From positions 186,001 to 250,000 of the forward strand of contig MU859073.1 of assembly GCA_033297205.1 (NCBI GenBank): a DNA stretch of 64,000 bases, written 5' to 3'. The notes under the pieces are model-generated. The model had not been told where the DNA came from. It worked only from the letters and a program-made list of their open reading frames with translations, and did not search any database. Shown piece by piece: positions 9,251 through 20,375 of the stretch (positions are counted from its first letter, which is position 1; each line of letters starts with the position of its first letter). The DNA comes from Pseudoneurospora amorphoporcata (taxonomy: Eukaryota; Ascomycota; Sordariomycetes; Sordariales; Sordariaceae). The position numbers and the translations under genes were made by a program.

Positions 9251-10728
9251 TGTGGATCGTGATGTCGTGATATGTAAGGACTGAAGCAGGATATGAGAAA
9301 CCTGGACGGTGGTCGGCCCTTGGAGAGGATATGGAGACAGTGAGTCCCGTCGATTAGTGAGGAGTATGGAGGAGGCGGCCTAGAGTATCGAAGAAATCGT
9401 TGGTGACGGATGACGGCGTGTAGAGAAAAGCCAGGAGGAGCAAATCTATCGTCAGTTTCGCGAACAAGTCGAGTCGAAGAGTCGGACAACGGAAAGGAAT
9501 GGAAAGCGTAACGGTCGTGAAGAGAAAGATCCCAAAAATCGTCAAGTGTTTAACCGAAAAAGAAATGGAGAGATTATGCCAGAGTTGTGGTTGTCATATC
9601 TCGTGGCGCCGTCAAAAGGGTAAGGTAAAGATTGTAGGTAGGATTGCGTAGAGGTAAAAGAGGAGAAAGAATGAGTTTACTGTAGCGTTGCTCTGGCTGC
9701 GACGGGGCGATGCACTGGTGCACCTGCCCGGTTGCCGTCAGGGTGTGTCCCCTCCGTCACAGGTGCCCCTGCGGAGTCCAGGGACTGCCCGCTGAAAGTG
9801 CCCCCGGCAGGCAGCCACCAGCACCACCGCAGTACATACCTAGTTAGGTACCTTACCTACTCAGCCGCGACTTGTCCGTGGGATGATATTGGGCATGGAT
9901 GTTATGAGACGACGGCCTATTGCGCCAGGAGCTATCGCAGTTAGAAAGTGATAAGGAACCAACAACACCAGGGAGGCTACAGCCAAAGCAGTGGAAAGGT
10001 TAATGTCCTGAATAATTGCGTAAATATACTGCTATGATACCTCTACATATTCGTAGTTTGCAGGGAGTGGTAAATCGGCTGTAATAATACTTAAAGGTAA
10101 GTCAAGCTTCTGCGTCAAGTCGTCCAGGAACAACCAAAAACCTTTACAACACTTGAGGTCCTTGAAACCCCGAAGACAAAACTTGAAGACTAAGGGCGTG
10201 CTTTGCCCCGAATTTTCCAGATGAAAAGTGATTGCCAGTTGAGGCTCAGGTTTGTAGGTGTGACCAGATGAACCTCCCCTGTATCAAACCACCCAGTGGC
10301 TCGAGCTCCCCCGCCTCCTGCCTGAACCGCCTGGACAGCGCTGCCCCGCCCACCGCCCCTGCCGATATCGATACGGGCGGTATCTGCAACTCCAGTTCGT
10401 CATCTGTCAGGTCCATATGGACGAAGCTGAGGACCGCTCCTGCCACCGGACCTTCGACCCAATTCCCATTCCTTCTATTTCCCAGCCTTAGAGGTACCTA
10501 GTATACCCTCGGCTTTCTTACAAATCAAGCGCGTCTCGCTCTCTGCCATTCACCTGCTAGTTGCGCCTTCAACCTTCTCGAGCTCGAAACCACGATTTAT
10601 ATTGCCCTTCTGAAGCTCGCTCACGCCTGCGTTGTCCCATCGTCGACTTGAAGGAGCACGCTCGCCGCCCTCGCCCCCGTCTTTCCCCCCCATCACCATC
10701 GGCCGAGGTCCCATCCACAACAACAAAG
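9251..10728. other. divergent promoter region between two WD40 genes
   Basis: About 1.5 kb between the starts of the STRAP and DOA1 genes. It holds a pyrimidine-rich leader before 10729 and TACCTAGGTA-like short palindromes near 9837-9860. No protein or RNA gene is supported. Confidence 0.55.
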
Positions 10729-13267
10729 ATGGTGCAGGACTTTAAGCTCTCAGCCCAACTAAAGGGCCACGAATCCGATGTGAGTACGGCGACAAAGAGG
10801 TCCGTCTTTCACAGCTGACACTTGCGTCGCCTAGGTTCGAGCAGTTAGCTTCCCAGCAGCTAACATCGTCCTCTCTGCCTCCCGAGACCACACTGTTCGG
10901 CTTTGGCGCAAGGCGACAAGCCAGTCACCCTTCGACGACACCATCGTTAGCCAAGGCCATGCCTACATCAACTCTCTCACCTTCATCCCACCTTCCGGCG
11001 AATACTCCGACGGCCTGGTTGTCTCAGGCGGCGCCGAGCCCATTATAGAGGTCAAGAAGCCGAATGCGACACACGATATCAATGCCGAGCGACTGCTAGT
11101 TGGACATGGTCACAATGTGTGCACACTCGATGTCTCACCCGACGGCAAATGGCTTGTTTCTGGCAGCTGGGATGGCAAAGCAATCGTTTGGAACACCGCT
11201 ACCTGGGAGATGGCCCATTTGCTCAACCACAACATGGACAACAGAGGTGTCTGGACAGTTCTCGCATATGACGCCGATACAGTTATTACCGGCAGTGCAG
11301 ACAACAACGTACGGATATTCCGACTAAAGGGCGCTACGGGCCTGGAAATCGAACCTTCACGCACCCTCAGGACCGGTGATGTTGTGCGCGCATTGTGCAA
11401 GCTCCCCTCGGGCCTGAAGGGTCACCCCAGTGGTGCTGATTTTGCCAGTGCCGGTAACGATAGCGTCATTCGGCTGTGGAAGCTGTCAGGAAAAGAGGTG
11501 GGAAATCTCCAAGGCCATGACAGCTTCATCTACTCGCTTGCCGCCCTACCTACCGGCGAGATTGTTAGTTCTGGAGAAGACCGCACTTTGAGAATCTGGA
11601 GGGGCTCTGAATGCATCCAGACTATCACACACCCTGCCATCTCAGTTTGGACTGTTGCCATCTGTCCCGAAAATGGCGACATTGTGTCCGGTGCCAGCGA
11701 CAACATGGTCCGTGTCTTCACCCGGAGCGCTGATCGGACAGCGGACGCCCAAACCATCGCTCAGTTCGAAGAGTCCGTCCGGAACTCCGCAATCCCACAG
11801 CAACAGGTCGCATCTAATATCAACAAGGAGAAGCTTGATACCAAGGACTGGCTGCAAATCAACACCGGGGCCAAGGATGGTCAGATCAAGATGATTAGGG
11901 AGGAGGATGGCACCATTGGCGCCTACCAATGGTCCATGGGTAAGTGCAACCAGTCCGCTGTTACTCTATGAGCCAAGCTAACATGTTACGCAGGCCAACA
12001 AGAGTGGATCCACGTCGGAACCGTTGTTGATTCTGCTGGTAGCAGTGGGAAAAAGGTGTCGTACAACGGTAAGGAGTACGACTACGTCTTTGACGTGGAT
12101 ATTGAGGACGGCAAGCCACCACTCAAGCTCCCTTACAATCTGTCGATGAATCCGTATGACGCAGCCACCAAGTTCCTTGGTGATAATGAGCTCCCAATCT
12201 CGTATCTTGACAACGTCGCCAACTTCATCACACAAAACACTCAGGGTGCCATCCTAGGACAGACCACCGAGGCCCCCTCAAGCGACCCTTACGGTACCGA
12301 CTCTCGATACATCCCTGGCCAGGACAGTCGACCTGCGAAGCCCAAATACTTGCCGCATACCGAATTTCTCAGTTTGACTAACGGTAAACTTGAGCCGGCC
12401 CTGGCTAGACTCAAGACGGTCAACACTAAACATATCCAGGCCGGGAACAAGCATATCGCGATGAACCCTGACAACGTTGAGGCTCTTGAGGGACTGGTCA
12501 AGCAGCTGCTTCAGCCAGCTTCTGCCGCCGGAAAGTTGACCAACTTGGACGCATCGAAACCTATCCTCCTTACAATCATCACTCGGTGGCCGTATGCCGA
12601 CAGGCTGCCAGCGCTAGATATTCTCCGCTGTCTCGCCGCCTGGCCCGCTGCGGCTTCCATCACAGATGACCGCTATGGCGACGTCATCGACATTGCGGTC
12701 AGAGGAGCTCTTGACGTGGAGGATACCGTTACTGCAGAGGGCTCACTGAGTGACTTTGTCACCAACAAGCTTGACGCGACAAAGGCAAATGCCAACAGCG
12801 TCATGATGGCTCTCCGTACCATTGTCAACGTATTCAAGCTTGACGACGGCCGGGAGCTCGTAGCCAGCAAGGGTGGCGAAATCCTCTCCCTTATGGGACA
12901 CGTTGTCGGTCTCGACGGGGACAAGGGCGTGATTGGTGCTGAGAACAACAACTTCCAGATTGCCCTAACTTCGGCAGCCTTCAACTTTGCTTGCCTATTT
13001 TACAGGGAAAGAAAGGTGGATGCGAACTTGGATGAGATTGCTCTCCTTATCATGATTGTCGAGGCAACCGTGCGCAAGCAGAAGGATCCTGAAGTCCTGT
13101 TCCGCGCTCTCATGGCGCTCGGCATGGTTCTCTCTATTGGCCAACAGCCAGTAGCGGAGGCGAAGAAGCAGGGCGTTGATGCTTGGTTGAGGGAGGTGAT
13201 CGGACAGGCTCAGGAGCAGCGCCTCAAGGACGTTGCCCAGGAGTGTCTCGCGTATATTCGGGCGTAA
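10729..13267 (+). CDS. doa1: DOA1/UFD3/PLAA (Lub1) ubiquitin-binding WD40 protein
   Basis: Orthologue of yeast Doa1/Ufd3, fission yeast Lub1 and animal PLAA, the Cdc48 cofactor that binds ubiquitin and keeps the ubiquitin pool. Three exons: 10729-10779, 10835-11939 and 11994-13267; both introns are GT-AG (the second has branch sequence GCTAAC) and total length is 809 residues. The N-terminal half is a WD40 propeller (GHESDVRAVSFPA, SASRDHTVRLWR, VSGSWDGKAIVW, TGSADNNVRIF, SAGNDSVIRLWK, SSGEDRTLRIWRG, SGASDNMVRVF). The middle, spanning intron 2 (EWIHVGTVVDSAG, YDYVFDVDIEDG, LPYNLSMNPYDAA), is the PFU ubiquitin-binding domain. The C-terminal part from about residue 500 (LARLKTVN...FLRLCL-like armadillo repeats ending CLAYIRA) is the PUL domain that binds Cdc48. 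Confidence 0.95.
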
Positions 13268-13928
13268 AAGCCCGCCATGAACTTTGCGAACTAGTAAAGG
13301 AGTTGATGCGTGGTTGTGATAGCACTATAGCAAGAGATTTCGAGGAGAAACGGGTTACTTCACAGTGGTTAATGCAGCTATCATATGGCACCAGTGAGCC
13401 TAGCCGGTATAGAGCTGAGCACGTTTAGTAAAATACAGATGATCTTGAACTCTCATCACTTTGTAAAGGCTTTTCGCCAATACGAATGCTTGTTCTGCCA
13501 CACAGAACTACATGGAGGTTGGAGCATCTTTCGATCTCATGTTCGAGTAGGCGCCCGGCTGTTGCCGAACCGATCATCCGATGTGATCAAACGGTGCGGT
13601 CGACTGATGAGACGGATCACTGAGCGGAATTTGTGCCGAAGGGTCTGTTTGAAGATTGCAACAGAATTGGCCAACCTCACAAACCGAGATACGAAGATTC
13701 ATCGTGATTGCCAATGTGAATTTGAGAAGTGTTCGTTGTAAGTTCGTTCATCTCGTTTTCGCACAAACACCAGAGAAAGAGGTGGAGACAAAAGGTATAT
13801 ACAATCGACAGATCGAAAGTGAAAACGTGCGCCCTGCCGTCGCCCGCGCCGGGGAATATTGTAACACCACATGGTCCAATCCATCCCTTCCTTTCTTCCC
13901 ATCAAACGCCAAAAAGTACAGCTTCTGG

Positions 13929-14022
<94 letters not shown>

Positions 14023-14250
14023 CGTCTTTGGACCTGAAAGTCAAACGAACAACTTCCTTATCTCTCCTCCCATTATCGTATCTCATCCCATATCTGTCAC
14101 CTAACCAGCGGGCCTCTTCTTCCGTTGTTGGTTGGTGTTTCAGTATCGTCATCCGTTTTTTTTTTCGGTCATCCTTTCATCAACCATGCTCTTATCCACA
14201 ATCCCTTTTCGAACCACCATCAAACCGATGTTTCTTTTCCCAGGAACAGG
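13268..14250. other. intergenic between convergent genes
   Basis: About 980 bases between the DOA1 and copper-factor 3' ends, containing the trinucleotide repeat listed separately. Frames through it code for poly-Cys, poly-Val or poly-Leu because of that repeat and are not genes. Confidence 0.55.
13928..14022. repeat. (GTT)n microsatellite, about 31 units
   Basis: Uninterrupted GTT/AAC trinucleotide tract of about 95 bases in the intergenic space. It ends with a GTC unit. Such tracts vary in length between strains. Confidence 0.97.
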
Positions 14251-14504
14251 TTATAGCATCAACCACAACCCACCGGCAACAAGAGGCATCCAACCCGCCA
14301 TCATGGCGACCGAAGAAGCGGCACTGGCGAGCGCCAACTTGTCGCGGCCGGGCTCGAGCACCTTCATGGTGTACAAATCGGCGGCGCCAAGGTCGGTGCT
14401 GTTGAAGCAGTTGGACTCGTTGACTTGGGCGACGCGCGGGTCACCGGGGGGAACGAAGGTGATGTCGACGCACTGTAGTCACTTGGATCAGTACCCGCCC
14501 TAAC

Positions 14505-14570
<66 letters not shown>

Positions 14571-15129
14571 TGAAGAACAAAACATACCGAATACAAAGCA
14601 GCACCATGCACAGCCAACTCAACAAGTTGAATAGTCGCATTATCGCCCTCCTTGAACTCAAAGCCCGTGGGCACCGAGACCTGCGGCAAGCAGAAAGTGC
14701 CCGGGTACGGGTTCTTTCCGGGGCCGATGATCTGGAAGGGAGAGACCATGGGGAAACTCATGTTATGGGGCCCGCCGTCGGGACCACCGGTGCCGACGCC
14801 GAGGTTGACATAAATAAAGGCTGTGGCGTGGCCTTGGAACCAGCCGGGTTGGAAGGCGATGGCGCCGCCTGTTGTGGGCCAGTAGGTGCGGTTTTGGGTT
14901 AGTTGGAGGCCGCCGCCTATGAGAGAGGTTAGCTTGAGTCGTTGGGGGTCGATGGTGTTTGATTATGGATGATGGACTGATGAGACTTACAAGGATATGT
15001 CCATTGCATGCCGTAGGGAAACTCTTCGTTGTCTTTTAGGTTGTTACCTCTCCATCCGGGGTATGTGATGACGGTATGGGCGGAAGCCAGCGCCGCGCTG
15101 GCGAGGGCGAGGAGTGTTGATGTGAGCAT
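14251..15129 (-). CDS. Secreted BIM1/LPMO_X325-like copper acquisition factor, GPI-anchored
   Basis: Three exons: 15129-14991, 14916-14588 and 14472-14251; 229 residues. A signal peptide (MLTSTLLALASAALASA) ends so that the mature protein begins with His (HTVITYPGWRG), the N-terminal histidine used as a copper ligand in LPMO-like histidine braces. Conserved features follow: QWTYPCGG, RTYWPTTGGAIAFQPGWFQGHAT with a second possible ligand His, PYPGTFCLPQV, and AALYSCVDITFV. The C-terminus (DKLALASAASSV then a hydrophobic run to WLML) looks like a GPI-attachment signal. In this family (BIM1, X325) the role is copper binding or uptake at the cell surface, without known polysaccharide oxidation. 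Intron 2 (14587-14473) is over half homopolymer: 62 consecutive T on the coding strand directly before the acceptor region. Confidence 0.88.
14506..14567. repeat. 62-bp A/T homopolymer inside an intron
   Basis: Sixty-two consecutive A on the + strand, read as U in the intron of the reverse-strand copper-factor gene. It lies about 30 bases from the 3' splice site. Confidence 0.97.
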
Positions 15130-17084
15130 GTTGGATGGTGATGTGTGTGTATATGGCCGAGTTATTGACGGTGAGAGTGACCAAAGTCTTCAAGTATTCC
15201 TCCCTTTCGAATCCCAATTCGAGTCTTCTTCTTCTTTCCAGTTTCTGGAACTCGCTTTTTGTGACCCTGTCGACTGAATAGGTGCTGACCCAAGTATGTG
15301 TGACCTATGATATGTATAGGTAGGCGTATACTGTTGATGAGACCCGTAATCCTTGGGATGTTGAAGTTGAGGTTGATGGATGTCTCAGTCAGATACTTGA
15401 ACTGATATCGAAAGAGCTTTTGGCTGATGAGAGAGAAAGGATTTCGGAGAGAGACCGAAGGAGTGACTAGCCGGGTCATGGCAGGTAGGTATATCCCACG
15501 GCGTGAACCAATGCGAACCCATCCTGTGTTCCCTATCCCGCCAGGCCGCAGCCGCCCAGGCCTTGTCGAAGAGACAGAGACCCATCGCCCATCGGCACAC
15601 AGGACTGGGGCCCTTGTGGTGTGGGTGACGGGAGCGAGTTGATTCCCGCCTTGCCCCCCTGCGCAGTGGGTGTGGCCCCCAGTCCGGCACACGCTTTCCC
15701 TCGCAAGGTTGAGAGAATCTCACGACGGCAAAAAGAGAGAACAGGGGAAAACGGCTGAACAGAGGTCGAGGCCCCTGTTAGTGATGATGAGTGTCCAGCC
15801 AATGGGATCGCCGTTCCCGCCTCGGTGCTGCAGGCGACTCGCTAGGATGGAGCAAACTCATGTCAAAGACGGGGCCAATGTGATTGAACCCTCGTCCTCC
15901 GGTGCTGCACGCCTTATCACCAACACTTGACCAGCGGCCGCTACCACCTCGCCGGGTGGATTCTGCCATGCTCCGTTTCCAATGGCATCCAACATCGTGG
16001 GACTTGCGTCAAAGCCTCAAAAGAGTCAGCGATGAGATCAAGTCTGTGTTCTCGCGACGTGTGAATGACACTCAGAGGGAGAAAGGCACAGCTCGGTCTA
16101 AGTGTCGATCGCTGAATGTCCCTCTGCCGTTGTTAGTGTAGTGTACAGTGTGATCCCTTGGCGGTACCCTTGAGATTTTCCCCATCGTCCAAGATCCAAC
16201 CAATTCTTTTTCCCAGTTAAGCGCCAGAGTCGGGGAAGCGACCAATCAGAACCCAGAAGTGCCTCTTAAGGGTTACCTCAGCAACAGTTCTTGGCGGCTG
16301 ATTTCCATTTTGTCTTGCGTGAACTTTGAGTTTTGATGCCAAATGACCCGTGTGCCAGAAATGGTTGAAGCCTTCGCGAGGCGCTGTGAGCGCTGTGATA
16401 CACAGAAGCCCTCAGTTAAAAAGGTTCCGTCTGTATCGGGAAACAATCGGCTCCCGTACGCGCTACGCCTTCTCCGTGTCCATGCTCCAAAACGGTCCGC
16501 AAGGTTGAGAAGTGACCCCTTCTAGAAGAATTTGGAGGGTACCTATTTAATGATTACTTGCAGCGGGGATGACATCTTCAGTCAGTATGCAACCGTCAGC
16601 GTCAGCTTTCCCAGCCGTGGCAGCCCAAAAGCCAGTTGTAGCGGGAGAGTAAGCCACCCATTGCTGCCGGTAGAAATGATTCAGTTTCTTGTTTTTAAGT
16701 GCGAGGGAGGGAAAAAAAATAGATGTGTGAGACTCGACTTGAGATGATCGTCGTCAATACGGCAAGTGGCTACCTAGAGTCCCGTCGCATCTCCTCCGGG
16801 CAGAAACAACAACGACATGGTAGAAGGAACGACGGGAGGAGCTCACGACAGCTACCTCTAGGTACCTACACTACAAGGGCCCCCGAATGACAGGAGCTTC
16901 CCGCTGTGGGCTGCTCTTTCTCTGGGGGCGAGGAGCTCGGGCCATCCCAGGGAAGTTCCTTCAGAAGCTCTCCAAACGGCAGGCGGTGTGCCGATAAGGC
17001 AGAATCCCGCATGTCCCTCACCAGAATTCCGATGCCAACTGGCAGTTGCAAATATTTGCAACGCATCCCACTCGAACTCGAACG
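15130..17084. other. 1.9-kb intergenic region, no gene seen
   Basis: Divergent promoter space between the copper factor (reverse) and the SRR1-like gene (forward). Several short frames overlap in both directions, none with a family match, signal peptide or coherent splicing. No tRNA found. Confidence 0.5.
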
Positions 17085-18070
17085 ATGACACAACAAGTCG
17101 GAGAATGGAGCCAAGTCAGCCGAAAGCGCGGGCGCATACGACATGTACCAAAGCCCAAGCCGGATGTGGATGAGAGCAAGGAGAACGGTCTTGGAATCCG
17201 ACCAAATCCGAACCCCGAATTCACAGTCAGTGACATCCAGAAGCATCACGACACGGCCCGGCAGGAGTGGCAGATCTCGGATTGCTGGAAGACCCTAAAG
17301 GACCTGCTTGCCACTGCGTTATCCGAGTCCAATCGCCCTCATATCACCAAAGCCATCTGTTTCGGACCTGGTCCATACGATCCCAGCAATGGCAGCTTTG
17401 CAGCCAGGCGGACAGCTCATATGCAGACCGCGGCCTTTTGTGCCATTGTTGACTTCCTAGGTCGGTATCTCATTGGGTTATGGCCATGAGAGTTTTCAGT
17501 TGCTGATGTTGTATGGCAGAATCTCAATGTGAACACAGAATCAAACGTGTCGTTCAGGAGCCCATGTTCACTCAAGTCGACAAAGATTTTTGTGTCGATC
17601 TTGGGTTCGAAGTTGTCGATACTCCAGCTGCCTTTCCCATGGTCGATGAGCAAACTTTGGTGTACGGCATTCACATGGAGCTTCGCACTTACTACCTTGC
17701 TCTGGCGACACTTCCAACAGCTTTCATCGGCGGAGGGTTGGACGAGTGGGAAAGGGTCGTTGACTTCGACCCCAGCCTCAAGGAATTCGTTGGCCCCATC
17801 TTCACCATGGATGCCACTTACACCAAGTACCCTTTTCCCGACATGAACTTCATCTTCTCTAGCACGACCATATATTGGCGGAAGGGGGATGGTGCCAATA
17901 AAATTCCAAGCAGCTCGAAAGCGTTCCTGCCCGAACGCTCACAGGCATCAAAGCAGACATCGGACATCGCTGAGGCTTTGGAAGGTCTAGCTTTGTCGGA
18001 GCAAGCATTGCAAGGGAGAGAATCTGAACTGGAGTCCTCTACACCTCAAGAGAAACCCGTGGAACCGTAA
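17085..18070 (+). CDS. SRR1-like domain protein
   Basis: Two exons, 17085-17460 and 17520-18070 (intron GTCGGT...GGCAG, branch GCTGATG), 308 residues. The start chosen is MTQQVGEWSQVSRKRGR; an in-frame ATG at 17046 would add 13 residues. The SRR1 fold is visible in AICFGPGPYDP (first strand and glycine loop), AHMQTAAFCAIVDFLE, then QEPMFTQVDKDFCVDLGFEV, AFPMVDEQTLVYGIHM and TAFIGGGLDEW. The N-terminus (SRKRGRIRH) is basic as in many fungal members. SRR1 proteins link to circadian and heme-related regulation in other eukaryotes, but the biochemical activity is unsettled. The C-terminal 50 residues are Ser/Glu/Gln-rich and probably disordered. The donor is weak, but it is the only choice that keeps the domain in frame. 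Confidence 0.8.
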
Positions 18071-19047
18071 GCCTCCAAAGAGTCACAGCCACCGACGACT
18101 GATGAGTGATGGTCATCTCAGGCGAAGAGCGCTTGGTAATTCATCATCCTTCCCATATACTCATATTTACGGTTGGTTTTCTCCGCGCTCTCATCCCCAA
18201 CATGGATCTGTTACCATCACCCGATTTTGGAAATAGTTTTGCCCTCTCTCTTCGAGCCATTCAATCCTCATAATTTCTTTATGAGATAATGGCAACCGGA
18301 GTTCCAGCTTATCAAGACGCTGTGACTAAAATCTGCTCCGCTGCGCTCATTTTCTTTCGCAGATCCGGACAATTCATACATCACCTCCACATTGACTTCG
18401 TCAGTTGCATTGTTGGTCTAGGACCACAAGCCTCAACGCTCGGTTCCTCTCTGCAGGCAGCACAGCACGATAGGACCACACAATGATATGTGTTATAGCA
18501 CATCTGCTATATTTACATGTCCTTTGTATACCGTCTCATCATTGAGACTTGGGAAGCTGAAAATCGGTCGAATGCACAGCAAAGGAGTATGGCGGCGCCG
18601 GCGAAGCGCGAGAAGGAACAGAGAGCCCACATGTGATGTCACATTGGCAATAAACCACTCCCGATCGGGCAAAGGGTCAAAGCGTAAAAGTCGCGATGCA
18701 ATTTCGCAAGATTGCGGCGGACAGGGAATGGAACTTCGGGGTAGGCCTTGGCGAACGCCTGTTCCAGAACCGTGCTCATGAAGTGATGTTTTGTCTGTCG
18801 TTTCGGATGGTCTTCGTGTAACTTATCCTTCTCTTCTTTCTTCTTCAGCTTATGCGCTGCGGCGCAAACCGGACGATACCGACGACAGACACTCTCCAAC
18901 AGCATCATCTTAAAGTCATTACGGGCGCGGATCCTCCTACGGCAACAGACGAGACACCTCTAAGGACGGCAACAAGCGAGCGAGATGGCCTCAGGATTCA
19001 CATAGCCCACCCAAACACCGCAACCCTAGAGCCTCAGAGCGATTCCA
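18071..19047. other. intergenic, possible 5' UTR of membrane-protein gene
   Basis: About 980 bases between two forward genes. Frames at 18852-19223 overlap the next gene's start and could be leader or a different first exon. No independent gene is supported. Confidence 0.45.
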
Positions 19048-20114
19048 ATGGATCCGTCGCATCTTCTGGGATCGTCGGCGTCCCAAGCCAGAAACCAAAC
19101 CCGCGGCGTCCGCTTCACAGAAGAGCGACCTACGCACCATATATACCAACCTCAACCAAGACGATCATCACCGCGGACCTCACCAACGCATGGGAAGGCG
19201 CCCGAGGTGTACTGGGCAGATGATGATGGGGAGGATGAGCGAAAGAACGACGCAAAAGATAATACAGAAGACTCGCAGTACACTTTCTTTCGTGAAGGAA
19301 CACCAACACCACCAGAATACAATGATGAGCATGAGAAGGGCCTGGCCGCCGAACGAGCTGCTGGGGGCGGAACGGTAGCCGGAAGTTATGCGGCCTCTCG
19401 TTCTACAGTTGGCAGTAGTCTTCCGCCGACTGAAGAATCCAGAGGTTGTATCGGCAGACATCAACAAAGATGGGGGTTAAGAAGAGGCGTCCTGTGGGCA
19501 ATTATCATTGCGGTTATACTGCTTGTCATTGTGCTTCCCCTGAGTGTGGGACTGGGTGTTGGCTTATCGAGGTCGTCCAAGTCCACCGCAACAGACCCTA
19601 ACCCATCAAGGTATGGCATAGTCACTTAAGTCGCTGTGGTACCCTTAACTCTGCTAACACTTGGCCAAACAGCTCACAAACCGTCCTTCCCATATCAAGC
19701 AGCCCTGAACCATTCCCCAGTTCCTCGGCCGTCCCCAATCACATTCAAACATCAGTCTCAAGCGCAACAACCACTCCAACTAGCACAACCTCCTCATCAA
19801 ACAGTAAACCAAGACCAACGGCCTATTCCGACTGTCCTGCCGCCAACAATACGATGCACAGGATCCCCGGGCTAGCGAAAAGCTTTCTGCGCCTCTGCGG
19901 GGTGGATTATACCGCAGACGACCTCGGCAATTTTCTCGCCGGCAACATGGCCGAGTGTATCGATGCCTGCGCGGCCATGGAGAGGTGTACCGGCTGCTCG
20001 TGGGGCTATCTTGATGGCGACAAGGGAAACAAGCATCGGTGCTGGTTGAAGGGCAATTTGGGAACTGCTAGGGAGCAGCCAGGTGATTGGTGTTTTGCTA
20101 TGATTCCGCGATGA
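19048..20114 (+). CDS. Single-pass membrane protein with Cys-rich (PAN/WSC-like) ectodomain
   Basis: Two exons, 19048-19610 and 19673-20114 (branch GCTAAC), 334 residues from ATG 19048; a stop sits in frame just upstream. Residues 1-150 are hydrophilic and probably cytoplasmic, containing EVYWADDDGEDERKND, a segment common in this fungal protein class. One transmembrane helix follows (GVLWAIIIAVILLVIVLPLS, about 150-175), then a Ser/Thr/Pro-rich stalk suited to O-glycosylation. The C-terminal globular part has a regular cysteine pattern: LRLCGVDYTADDLGN, MAECIDACAAM, CTGCSWGY, HRCWLKGN and DWCFAMI. It resembles the PAN/Apple-like sensor ectodomains of Pezizomycotina. Orientation is likely N-in, C-out. 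Function is unknown; cell-surface sensing is inference. Confidence 0.75.
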
Positions 20115-20375
20115 TCTTGACCAAAACGCGGAAGACGAAGGACGGAGGACGATAAAGATACCCAGCCATCACCAATTCCTGGTGTACGTTTCCAGAGTAT
20201 GAACCCAGCCAATAGGATCAATCTCTTATCTTAAATGGTGCTCTGTTATTCCAACTCCACATTCTTTCACTGTTCGCTCTCTTCGACTCATTCTATTAAA
20301 TGTCAAGACAACCTGTCCCTCCCTTAATTCCAACCATTCTCTCGAGCCCTACCTAGGGCATTGCTCCGTGATGAC

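Noticed and set aside
13656..14152. Frames through the GTT tract coding poly-Leu, poly-Cys, poly-Val or poly-Asn
   Set aside because: Simple-sequence artefacts of the trinucleotide repeat.
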